Of a stretch of 64,000 nucleotides of DNA, positions 19,797 through 27,935 are shown piece after piece (the stretch's first letter is position 1; the number at the start of each line of letters is the position of its first letter). The notes beneath the pieces are model-generated. The model had not been told where the DNA came from and did not search any database. It was given only the letters and a program-made list of their open reading frames with translations. Origin of the DNA: Sedimentisphaerales bacterium (GTDB lineage: Bacteria; Planctomycetota; Phycisphaerae; Sedimentisphaerales; Anaerobacaceae); contig JAFGLV010000114.1 in the NCBI GenBank assembly GCA_016927855.1, positions 16,687-80,686 of the forward strand, written 5' to 3'. The position numbers and the translations under genes are program-made.

Positions 19797-22550
19797 ATGA
19801 TGATGAAGACAGTTCGTAGTGACGCCGTAAGGCGTTTCTTGGGCTATGGCCTTGCGGGCACACTCCAAACGATGGTCGCACTATCGATGACGGCCGGCGC
19901 GGCGCCGGCGGTTGAGACGCAAGATATTGCGTCTCTACGGTGGTTGGAGCCGAACGCGCCGCGCGTCGCGACCGGCGTAAGCTGGGGCGTGCCCTGGCCC
20001 AAAGGTGCGATTCGTAGAGACGCGACACTCTGCGTCTCCAGTACGGACGGCAAGAATGTACCTCTGCAAACCTGGCCTCTGGCCTACTGGCCCGACGGCT
20101 CGTTGAAATGGAGTGGTTTCGCGGCGCTGGTCGAACCCAACACGGCCGGTCCCTTTGAGCTGTCGCAAGGGATATCGCTGTTGGCAGCCGACGCGGCCGT
20201 ACGCGTCAGCGAGAGCGACGATGCCGTGATGATCGATACGGATAGCCTGGGCTGTCGGATCGCCAGGAAAGGGCGGTTTCTTTTCGATTCGCTGACGATA
20301 GATAACCGCGAGGTCGCCCGGCACGGACGGCTCGTCTGCATTCTGCAGAATGGTCCCGAGCTCGACCCGGGCAACCTGCCGCCACGCGAAGAGTTCAACA
20401 GTGAAATCGAAGGGGTCACCGTCGAGCAAAACGGTCCCGTGCGCGCGGTGGTCAAGCTCGAAGGCAGGCACAAGTCGGTGGAAGGCACCCGTGCATGGCT
20501 TCCCTTCACCGTGCGGCTGTACTTCTACGGCGGCGCCAGGCCGATACGCATGGTGCACTCGATTGTCTTCGATGGTGACGAGCATCAGGACTTCATCCGA
20601 GGCCTGGGAGTGGTCTTCGACGTGCCGATGCGCGAAGAAATCCAGAATCGTCACGTGCGTTTCTCCGGGGAAGGCGACGGTCTTTGGGCCGAGCCGATCC
20701 AACCGCTCATCGGCCGGCAGTTTGTGACCGGCAGCAATCGCCGCGACGTCTACTACGACCAGATCGAAGGACAGCGCGTTCCGAACAAAGCGGACCTGAA
20801 CGCGCGGAGCCAGCACCTCCTTTCGATGTGGGCCGTTTGGGATGATTTCCGACTGCTCCAGCCGAACGCGAACGGCTTCACCATCGAGAAGCGCACCAAT
20901 CCGGAGAGCTGCTGGCTGCCCGCCGGCGCCGGCAAGCGCGCCTCGGGCCTGGTCTTCGTAGGCGATGTTTCCGGCGGGCTGGCTGTCGGCGTGAAGGACT
21001 TCTGGCAGTCGTACCCATCCGCGCTGGAAGTTCGTCATGCGAGCAAGGATGCGGCGGAGCTGCGCGTATGGCTCTGGTCGCCCGACGTGCCGGCCATGGA
21101 CATGCGTCACTACGACACCGTTGCGCACGGCCTGGACGAAGTCTACGAGGACGTGCAGGAGGGTTTCAGCACGCCCAACGGCGTGGCGCGCACGAGCGAA
21201 CTGACGCTGTTCCCGACGCCGGCGGTCCCGAGCAAAGTTGACACCGTCGAGTACGCGCGCCTTGCGAGCGCGCCTCCGCTGCTGGTCTGCACGCCGGAGT
21301 ATCTCCACTCGGTCCACGCGTTCGGTTTCTGGGGCTTGCAGGACCGCTCGACTCCCTTCAAGAGCGCGATCGAGGATCAACTCGACAGCTACATCACCTA
21401 CTATCAGCAGTGCATCGAACAGGCGAACTGGCATGGTTTCTGGGACTACGGCGACGTCATGCACTCGTACGACGCCGGGCGCCACGTCTGGCGCTACGAT
21501 CTGGGCGGCATGGCCTGGGACAACTCCGAACTCGGGACCGATATGTGGCTGTGGTATAGCTTCCTGCGCAGCGGCCGGGCCGACGTCTTCCGCATGGCTG
21601 AGGCGATGACCCGCCACACCGGCGAGGTGGACAGCTACCACTCGGGACGTTTCGCCGGCTTGGGCTCGCGTCACAACGTCCGACACTGGGGCTGCGGCGC
21701 CAAGGAGGCTCGTATCAGCCAGGCCGCGTATCGGCGCTTCTACTGCTACCTGACCACCGACGAGCGAACCGGCGACGTCATGCGCGAGATGCTCCAGGCC
21801 GCCGAGCGGATTGCAGAGGTGGATCCGATGCGCCTGGCGCAGCCGATTACCGAAGCCGAGAAGAAGTACCCGGCCCGCCTGCGTTTAGGGCCCGACTGGC
21901 TGGCGCTGGCCGGCAACTGGATGACCGAATGGGAACGCACGGGCGATACGAAGTGGCGCGACAAGCTGTACGCGGGCATGGACTCGATCGCCGCGATGCC
22001 GCTCGGCATCCGCACCGGCCGCAACCTCGTCATGGGGTTCGACCCCGAGACTGGCAGACTCTGTCAGCTCGACGACCAGGCAGGCGAGTACAACCTCGCG
22101 ACCATCATGGGCGGCGCCGAGCTGGTCTTCGACCTCAACCAGATGATCGATCACGAGGGTTGGCAAGAGGCCTGGCTGCGATACTGCCGTCTGTACCGTG
22201 CGCCAAAAGACATGGTCATGCGTGACATGGAGACCGGCGCCGAGGGCGCCGACGCCTCGTACGTTCGCGATGGGCGCCTGGCTGCCTACGTCTATATGAA
22301 GACCGGAAACGAAGCATTCGCTCAGCGCGCCGTGAGGCAGTTGGGTGGACGCGGCGGCGCGCCGATCCAGACCGAGCGCGTCGAAGGACCCGAAGTGCTC
22401 AATCCCATCGAAGAATCGCCCTGGGTGAGCACGAATACGATAGCGCAGTCGGCTTTGGAGACGATCGCGATTCTGGGCATGTGTGCCGACCACGTTCCGG
22501 CCGAAGCACCGCCTCAAAACGAGTTTCGCCGGGGTTTTCGAGGCTGGTAG
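19797..22550 (+). CDS. Secreted exo-rhamnogalacturonan lyase-type protein (PL26, PcRGLX-like)
   Basis: 917 residues; ATG triplet run at 19797-19805 behind GGAAGGA. Signal peptide about 16-37. The conserved N-terminal module is recognisable: VSWGVPWPKGAI, VPLQTWPLAYWPDGSLKWSG, followed by EGTRAWLPFTVRLYFYGGAR. A helical barrel region begins near SYITYYQQCIEQANWHGFWD and includes RHNVRHWGCGAKEARISQA. This matches my knowledge of PL26 exo-unsaturated RG lyases (about 900 residues, three domains), which trim RG-I from an end. Three palindromic repeats are read in frame: VRSDAVRRF (residues 6-13), VETQDIASLR (about 39-48) and IRRDATLCVSST (about 72-82), the last interrupting a conserved N-terminal strand. 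Confidence 0.78.
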   Translation: MMMKTVRSDAVRRFLGYGLAGTLQTMVALSMTAGAAPAVETQDIASLRWLEPNAPRVATGVSWGVPWPKGAIRRDATLCVSSTDGKNVPLQTWPLAYWPDGSLKWSGFAALVEPNTAGPFELSQGISLLAADAAVRVSESDDAVMIDTDSLGCRIARKGRFLFDSLTIDNREVARHGRLVCILQNGPELDPGNLPPREEFNSEIEGVTVEQNGPVRAVVKLEGRHKSVEGTRAWLPFTVRLYFYGGARPIRMVHSIVFDGDEHQDFIRGLGVVFDVPMREEIQNRHVRFSGEGDGLWAEPIQPLIGRQFVTGSNRRDVYYDQIEGQRVPNKADLNARSQHLLSMWAVWDDFRLLQPNANGFTIEKRTNPESCWLPAGAGKRASGLVFVGDVSGGLAVGVKDFWQSYPSALEVRHASKDAAELRVWLWSPDVPAMDMRHYDTVAHGLDEVYEDVQEGFSTPNGVARTSELTLFPTPAVPSKVDTVEYARLASAPPLLVCTPEYLHSVHAFGFWGLQDRSTPFKSAIEDQLDSYITYYQQCIEQANWHGFWDYGDVMHSYDAGRHVWRYDLGGMAWDNSELGTDMWLWYSFLRSGRADVFRMAEAMTRHTGEVDSYHSGRFAGLGSRHNVRHWGCGAKEARISQAAYRRFYCYLTTDERTGDVMREMLQAAERIAEVDPMRLAQPITEAEKKYPARLRLGPDWLALAGNWMTEWERTGDTKWRDKLYAGMDSIAAMPLGIRTGRNLVMGFDPETGRLCQLDDQAGEYNLATIMGGAELVFDLNQMIDHEGWQEAWLRYCRLYRAPKDMVMRDMETGAEGADASYVRDGRLAAYVYMKTGNEAFAQRAVRQLGGRGGAPIQTERVEGPEVLNPIEESPWVSTNTIAQSALETIAILGMCADHVPAEAPPQNEFRRGFRGW
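19814..19835. repeat. Family-E palindrome in PL26 leader
   Basis: TCGTAGTGACGCCGTAAGGC begins the element; the reverse complement of nearly the same sequence is at 24843-24866. It encodes the SDAVRRF part of the signal-peptide n-region. Confidence 0.8.
19914..19935. repeat. Family-A palindrome in PL26 gene
   Basis: GAGACGCAAGAT with mirror ATTGCGTCTC, read in frame as ETQDIASL, directly after the predicted signal peptide. Confidence 0.9.
20014..20038. repeat. Degenerate family-A palindrome in PL26 gene
   Basis: GTAGAGACGC with TGCGTCTC around a degenerate centre, read in frame as RRDATLCVS. 78 bases after the first copy in the same gene. Confidence 0.75.
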
Positions 22551-22569
22551 CGAGGAGTGAAAGGAGCTG

Positions 22570-24693
22570 ATGGTGACTAAGTGGATTGGCCCAACCGTAT
22601 TGGCGCTGGTATTGGCCAATAGCAGCCTCCAAGCGCAGGGCCGCATCGACCGTCACGCACTGGTGACGCGGCACAACGTCACGCTGACCCAGGCGGACCC
22701 ATTGATACCTCTGACGGTCGGCAACGGCGAGTTTGCCTTCACCGCCGACATTACCGGTCTGCAAACCTTCCCGGAGTTTCACCAGCAAGGCACACCCCTG
22801 TGTACTCAATCCCACTGGGGCTGGCATACCATGCCCAACCCGGAAGGCTACACGCCGGCCGACGCAATGAATGACTATGACGTCGCCGGTCGCAAGGTGC
22901 CTTATGTCGACGGCGCCGGCGCGCGGGGTTACTCGGCCGCTGCAAACTGGCTGCGGGCCAATCCGCACCGCTTGCACCTGGGACACATCGGCCTGCACCT
23001 GACCAAGTCTGACGGCACGGCTGTCGCTGTCACGGACCTGGCCGTTACGAAGCAGACGCTCGACTTGTGGGCCGGACTATTGACGAGCGAGTTCACCGTC
23101 GAAGGCGAGCCGGTCAAGGTCCTGACGGTCTGCCATCCGACGCGCGACGCGCTGGCGATCCGTATCGAATCGCCGCTGCTGCAAGCGGGACGACTGGCGG
23201 TCTCGCTGGCGTTTCCCTACGGCAAAGCCGACTGGCGCGACGCGGCCGATTGGGACCAGCCGCAACGCCACACGACGCAATGCCAGGCCGGCGAGCGTCA
23301 CGCGGACATCTTCCGGAGCCTCGATAGCACACGGTACTACATCGACGCCTCATGGTCTGAAGGCGGAGAAATCGAAACCAGATCGATGCACGAATACGAG
23401 ATCCGCTCCAAAGGCGAGGAGGACCTGGAGATAGTATTTGCCTTCTCCCCGGTCGCGATCGTGGGACCGCTGCCCGACTTTCAGACCATCCGCACAGCGG
23501 CCGCCGAACACTGGAAACGGTTCTGGACGACCGGCGGAGCCATCGACTTTTCTCATTGTACTGACGCGCGTGCGGCTGAACTGGAGCGGCGTGTCGTCCT
23601 TTCGCAATATCTGACAGCAATTCAGAGTTCCGGCTCGCGTCCGCCGCAGGAGACGGGATTGGTCTTCAATAGCTGGTTCGGCAAGTTCCACCTCGAGATG
23701 CACTGGTGGCACGCGGTGCATTTCGCGTTGTGGGACCGCTTGCCTCTACTGGAGCGCAGCCTGGGCTGGTACGAACGTATTCTGCCCAAGGCCCGCGCGA
23801 CGGCGCAGATGCAGGGTTACGCCGGCGCGCGCTGGCCCAAAATGACCTGCCCCGACGGTAGCGAAAGCCCCAGTTCGGTCGGCGTGTTCCTCATCTGGCA
23901 GCAGCCGCACCCGATCTACTATGCCGAGCTGTGCTATCGCAGTCACGGCGACCGCGAAACGCTCGAACGCTATTGCGACATCGTCTTTGAAACCGCCGAG
24001 TTCATGGCGTCGTATCCGGTCTGGGACGAAGCAGCGCAGCGCTACGTGCTCGGTCCCGCCCTGATCCCGGCGCAGGAAAGCTATGGACGCTATCGCGCCA
24101 CGACGCTCAACCCCACCTTTGAGCTGGCTTACTGGCACTGGGCCCTCGATACGGCGCAGAAGTGGCGGCAACGACTCGGTTTGCAGCGCGAGCCAAAATG
24201 GGACCGTGTGCTTGAGCATCTGTCCCGCCCGACTGTCCGCGACGGTGTGTACACCGGGATCGAGACCGCGCCCTATACGATTCGCGAAGATCATCCGTCA
24301 ATGGTCGCGGCGTTGGGGTTTGTGCCGCAGACGCCTCTGATCGATCCGAACGTCATGGCGCGAACGCTCGACAGTGTCATGCAGGATTGGGACTGGCCCA
24401 GCACGTGGGGTTGGGACTATCCTATGCTGGCAATGACCGCGGCCCGCCTGGGCGAGCCCGCAAAGGCGATCGATGCGCTGTTCCTCGACGCCGAGAAGAA
24501 CCGCTATCTGGCCAACGGGCACAACTATCAGTCGGCCCGGCTGCCGCTTTATCTGCCTGGCAATGGCGGCCTGCTCACGGCGGTGGCGATGATGGCGGCC
24601 GGCTGGGACGGCTGTCCCGACCGGCCGTGTCCCGGTTTTCCGAGCGACGGCACATGGAACGTTCGCTGGGAAAGTCTACGACGCATGCCGTAG
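22570..24693 (+). CDS. Secreted GH65-like (alpha/alpha)6-barrel glycosidase, family uncertain
   Basis: 707 residues from the ATG at 22570 behind AAGGAG. Signal peptide about 1-22. The N-terminal half is a beta-sandwich (HNVTLTQADPLIPLTVGNGE, GLQTFPEFHQQGTPLCTQSH) and the C-terminal half a helical barrel (LEMHWWHAVHFALWDRLPLL, GARWPKMTCPDGSESPSS, FLIWQQPHPIYYAELCYR, TWGWDYPMLAMTAARLGEPA). This arrangement is that of clan GH-L/GH65-type and related barrels. Candidate acids sit in CPDGSESP and NPTFELAYWHW, but I cannot assign catalytic residues. Twenty bases after the PL26 gene on the same strand, so probably co-transcribed and acting on RG-I oligosaccharides; the substrate is inference. Confidence 0.65.
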   Translation: MVTKWIGPTVLALVLANSSLQAQGRIDRHALVTRHNVTLTQADPLIPLTVGNGEFAFTADITGLQTFPEFHQQGTPLCTQSHWGWHTMPNPEGYTPADAMNDYDVAGRKVPYVDGAGARGYSAAANWLRANPHRLHLGHIGLHLTKSDGTAVAVTDLAVTKQTLDLWAGLLTSEFTVEGEPVKVLTVCHPTRDALAIRIESPLLQAGRLAVSLAFPYGKADWRDAADWDQPQRHTTQCQAGERHADIFRSLDSTRYYIDASWSEGGEIETRSMHEYEIRSKGEEDLEIVFAFSPVAIVGPLPDFQTIRTAAAEHWKRFWTTGGAIDFSHCTDARAAELERRVVLSQYLTAIQSSGSRPPQETGLVFNSWFGKFHLEMHWWHAVHFALWDRLPLLERSLGWYERILPKARATAQMQGYAGARWPKMTCPDGSESPSSVGVFLIWQQPHPIYYAELCYRSHGDRETLERYCDIVFETAEFMASYPVWDEAAQRYVLGPALIPAQESYGRYRATTLNPTFELAYWHWALDTAQKWRQRLGLQREPKWDRVLEHLSRPTVRDGVYTGIETAPYTIREDHPSMVAALGFVPQTPLIDPNVMARTLDSVMQDWDWPSTWGWDYPMLAMTAARLGEPAKAIDALFLDAEKNRYLANGHNYQSARLPLYLPGNGGLLTAVAMMAAGWDGCPDRPCPGFPSDGTWNVRWESLRRMP

Positions 24694-24702
24694 ATCGCGC
24701 TT

Positions 24703-24866
24703 GTAGTGTGCCCGTGAGGGCATAGATAGCCAGTGTGAAGTGTGAAGTGTGAAGTGTGAAGTGTAGAGCGTCAAGGAAGCAGAGACGCAAGATCTTGCGT
24801 CTTGACTCCCGCACGGACCACGGCCCACTTGACACTTCGCTATGACGCCTGACGGCGTCACTACGA
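24703..24866. repeat. Composite repeat block between GH65-like and GH2 genes
   Basis: Four units fill the gap: family C, GTAGTGTGCCCGTGAGGGCA (24703-24724); a GTGTGAA heptamer in four perfect tandem copies (24733-24760) with a matching ACTTGACACTTC near 24830-24840; family A, GAGACGCAAGATCTTGCGTC (24782-24803); and family E in reverse, TGACGCCTGACGGCGTCACT (24844-24866). The block ends six bases before the GH2 ribosome binding site. Confidence 0.85.
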
Positions 24867-24888
24867 ACCAGAAAGGGAGGTTGTCACT

Positions 24889-27798
24889 ATGAAAAACGTC
24901 TCGCAGATGCGTGGTAGCTTATTCGCGGTGGCGCTCGTACTGCTCTTGCCTTCCGCGCTCCAGGCCCAGCGGACCGTGCACGACTTCAATCGAGCTTGGC
25001 GCTTCGCGTTGGGCGAGCAGAGTGAAGGTGTGGTGCAGGCAGGTTTCGACGATTCCGGCTGGCAGGCGGTGCAACTGCCTCACGACTGGGCCATCGCCGG
25101 GCCGTTCGATCCGCGCGGGGATGGCTCTTCCGGCAAGCTGCCTTGGCGCGGCGTCGGCTGGTACCGCAAGACGTTCGAGTTGGAGAAGGCTCCCGATGGG
25201 TCACGCGTGTACTTCGACTTTGACGGCGCGATGGCCTTTCCGAAGGTCTACATCAACGGCCAACTGGCCGGCGAGTGGGACTATGGCTACATGGCGTTTC
25301 GCGTGGATGCGACGCCTTACGTGAAGTTCGGACAAACCAACGTGATCGCGGTCCAGGCCGACACGCGCCGGCATGGCACCCGCTGGTATCCCGGCGCCGG
25401 CATCTATCGCAAGGTCAAGATGGTCGTCTGCGAACCGGTCCATATCACTCAATGGGGAACGTACGTCACGACGCCTGAGGTCAGTGACGCGTCGGCGACC
25501 GTCCGCGTGCGCACGACGGTTGACAATCATCGCGCCGCTGCGGCGCAGACAACCGTGGAAGTCGCGATTCTCGATCAGAGCGGACGTTCGATAGCGACGA
25601 GCAGCAAGGACGTGTCGGTACAAGCCGGTGGGTCGGCCGAGGCCGATCAGTCGCTTGTCGTCAAGAATCCGCAGCGTTGGGACGTGACCAGTCCCAAGCT
25701 GTACCAGGTCAAGACCACCGTTCGTGCCGGCGGCGAGGTGGTGGACGCCGACGAGACGCCTTTCGGTATTCGCACCTTCAAGCTGACCGCCGACGACGGG
25801 TTTCATCTCAACGGTCGGCGCTTGCAGCTCTACGGCGTTTGTCTGCACCACGACCAGGGTCCGCTCGGGGCCGCGTTCTTTCCGCGCGCGATGGAGCGGC
25901 AGTTGGAAATCATGCGCGAGATGGGCGTCAACGCGGTTCGTACCAGCCACAACCCGCCGGCGGCGGAACTGCTCGATCTGTGCGATCGCATGGGCTTCGT
26001 CGTCTGGGACGAGGCGTTCGACAAGTGGAACGAGACCGCCGACCGCCTTGGCGGTCAGCCTCCCCTCGAAGAGTACGGTGAAAAGCAGATCCGCAACCTG
26101 ACGCTGCGCGATCGCAACCACCCGTCCGTCGTGGTTTGGTCGATTGGGAACGAGATTGGCAACCAGCCCTACGACCGGGAAGGCAAATCGCCCCAGCGCG
26201 TCAAATTCATGAGTGACTTCTTCCGCAAGTACGACCCAACTCGGCCGGTCGGCATGGCCTGCCACATCCCCGGTACCGTCGATGAGCCGATTCTCGACGC
26301 GCTGGACTACACCGGTTGGAACTACGCTCGTCGCTACGCGCGGTATCGCGAGGAGTATCCCGACGAGCCAATTCTCTACAGCGAGTCGGCTTCGACGCTG
26401 AGCACGCGTGGCTTCTACGATTTCCCGCTGCCCAACAGCAAGACCGAATACTCCACCGACGATCTTCAGGTCAGCTCGTACGATCTCAACGCCGCGGCGT
26501 GGTCGGACATCCCCGACTTCGAGTTCCAACTGATGATCGATGACCGCTTCGTGGCTGGCGAATTCGTCTGGACTGGCTTCGACTACCTGGGGGAACCGAC
26601 GCCGTTCACCCGCCAGGCGCGCAGCTCGTACTTTGGCGTCGTCGACCTGTGCGGCATCCCCAAAGACCGGTTCTACCTCTATCGCAGTCATTGGCGACCC
26701 GACACGACGACGGTCCACATCCTGCCTCACTGGAACTGGCCGGACCACGTGGGTGAGAATGTCCCTGTCTTCGTCTACACCAACGGTGATTCCGCCGAAC
26801 TCTTCCTGAACGGTAAGAGCCTGGGGCGCCGTGTGAAGGGGGACGTGCCGCCGCAGCCGGAGAACTTTGCCTTGGGCAAGTCCGCCACTGCCGGTTCGAC
26901 CCCGTTGGACGGGAATCTCGTGGCGGCCAAAGCCATCGACGGCGATGTTGACACCGGCTGGTCGGCCGCGACCGCTGACGCTCAGCAATGGTGGCAGGTC
27001 GATCTGGGGCAGGTCCGGCCCATTCGCTACCTGACTCTGAACTTCGAGCAGCAGGAGCGCGACTATGGCTACGAGATCAAGGTTTCAACCGACGGCGCCG
27101 ATTGGCAAACGATCGCGACCAAGGCCGTTACCCAAGTGCAGGGTCGGGGCAGGCGCGGCCTCGGCGGTTTTGGAGGCTTTGGCGGCGGACGTGGAAGAGC
27201 CGCGACGGAGACCTCCCACGACGTGGATGCCAAAGGACGCTACGTTCGAATCGAGTTCAACCAGCTTGGCGAAGATGTCGTAGCCGGTCTCAGGGAACTC
27301 GGCGTCTATCCCGCCAGGCTGCGGTCGACGTACTACGATGTAACCTACAAGTATCGTCTGCGCTGGGACGATGTCGTTTACGAGCCAGGCGAGCTGAAAG
27401 CGGTCGCTTACAAAGGCGGTATGAAGATTGGTGAAGCGGCGATGCGCACCGCCGGCGCGCCGGCGACGATCCGCCTGACACCCGACAGAACGCGATTGTC
27501 CGCGACTGGCGAAGACTTATCCTATATCCTCGTCGAGGCATTGGACAAAGACGGGACGCTCTGTCCGCTGGCGGACAATTCGGTCCACTTCGAGATCGAG
27601 GGTCCGGCGACGATCGGTGGCATTGGCAACGGCAATCCGCTTTCGCTCGAACCGTTCCAGGCACCCGATCACAGCCTGTTCTATGGCAAAGCCATGCTGA
27701 TTCTGCGCTCCGTTGACGGCGAAACAGGCCAGATTCGCGTCACCGCGACCAGCGAAGGGCTCCAGAACGGCATGGCCAGTCTGAGAGCAACGCGTTGA
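24889..27798 (+). CDS. Secreted GH2 beta-galactosidase-type enzyme with inserted CBM32
   Basis: 969 residues; ATG at 24889 with AAAGGGAGG eight bases upstream. Signal peptide about 1-27, jelly-roll (about 28-185), immunoglobulin-like domain (about 186-295) and TIM barrel (about 300-605). WSIGNEIG gives the acid/base Glu422 and ILYSESAST the nucleophile Glu499. The C-terminal DUF4982-type domain starts at VYTNGDSAELFLNGKSLGRR (about 629-648) and resumes at RWDDVVYEPGELKAVAYKGG (about 825-844); between them lies an F5/8 type C (CBM32) module (LGKSATAGSTPLDGNLVAAK to EFNQLGEDVVAGLRELGVYP). That module is itself interrupted by a Gly/Arg-rich insert (about 751-771). It would release beta-linked galactose or a related sugar from pectin side chains. 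Confidence 0.9.
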   Translation: MKNVSQMRGSLFAVALVLLLPSALQAQRTVHDFNRAWRFALGEQSEGVVQAGFDDSGWQAVQLPHDWAIAGPFDPRGDGSSGKLPWRGVGWYRKTFELEKAPDGSRVYFDFDGAMAFPKVYINGQLAGEWDYGYMAFRVDATPYVKFGQTNVIAVQADTRRHGTRWYPGAGIYRKVKMVVCEPVHITQWGTYVTTPEVSDASATVRVRTTVDNHRAAAAQTTVEVAILDQSGRSIATSSKDVSVQAGGSAEADQSLVVKNPQRWDVTSPKLYQVKTTVRAGGEVVDADETPFGIRTFKLTADDGFHLNGRRLQLYGVCLHHDQGPLGAAFFPRAMERQLEIMREMGVNAVRTSHNPPAAELLDLCDRMGFVVWDEAFDKWNETADRLGGQPPLEEYGEKQIRNLTLRDRNHPSVVVWSIGNEIGNQPYDREGKSPQRVKFMSDFFRKYDPTRPVGMACHIPGTVDEPILDALDYTGWNYARRYARYREEYPDEPILYSESASTLSTRGFYDFPLPNSKTEYSTDDLQVSSYDLNAAAWSDIPDFEFQLMIDDRFVAGEFVWTGFDYLGEPTPFTRQARSSYFGVVDLCGIPKDRFYLYRSHWRPDTTTVHILPHWNWPDHVGENVPVFVYTNGDSAELFLNGKSLGRRVKGDVPPQPENFALGKSATAGSTPLDGNLVAAKAIDGDVDTGWSAATADAQQWWQVDLGQVRPIRYLTLNFEQQERDYGYEIKVSTDGADWQTIATKAVTQVQGRGRRGLGGFGGFGGGRGRAATETSHDVDAKGRYVRIEFNQLGEDVVAGLRELGVYPARLRSTYYDVTYKYRLRWDDVVYEPGELKAVAYKGGMKIGEAAMRTAGAPATIRLTPDRTRLSATGEDLSYILVEALDKDGTLCPLADNSVHFEIEGPATIGGIGNGNPLSLEPFQAPDHSLFYGKAMLILRSVDGETGQIRVTATSEGLQNGMASLRATR

Positions 27799-27858
27799 AG
27801 CTATGTCAGGGCCATTAGCGCATCCGTGGAATAAAGGCGGTTTCGCTTCCGTCTGTCT

Positions 27859-27894
27859 GTAGTGTGCTCGTAGGGGCGAATAATCATTCGCCCT
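27859..27894. repeat. Family C fused to family B repeat upstream of the GH50-like gene
   Basis: TGTAGTGTGCTC (family C) runs into GTAGGGGCGAATAATCATTC (family B, 27870-27894), whose centre GCGAATAATCATTCGC is a near-perfect palindrome. Located 41 bases before the next start codon. Confidence 0.85.
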
Positions 27895-27935
27895 TATCCG
27901 CCGATGATCTGCGCACCTTTGATATGGAGCTGACC

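Noticed and set aside
19935..21686. Long antisense open frame inside the PL26 gene
   Set aside because: Shadow of high G+C coding sequence; His/Arg/Val-rich, no motif, opposite strand to a convincing gene.
24733..24760. Tandem GTGTGAA heptamers considered as a CRISPR or phase-variation tract
   Set aside because: No unique spacers, and the tract lies 129 bases before the GH2 start codon with no promoter position visible; recorded as repeat only.
25201..26988. Antisense open frame of 595 codons inside the GH2 gene
   Set aside because: Same shadow effect; the plus-strand frame has full catalytic motifs.
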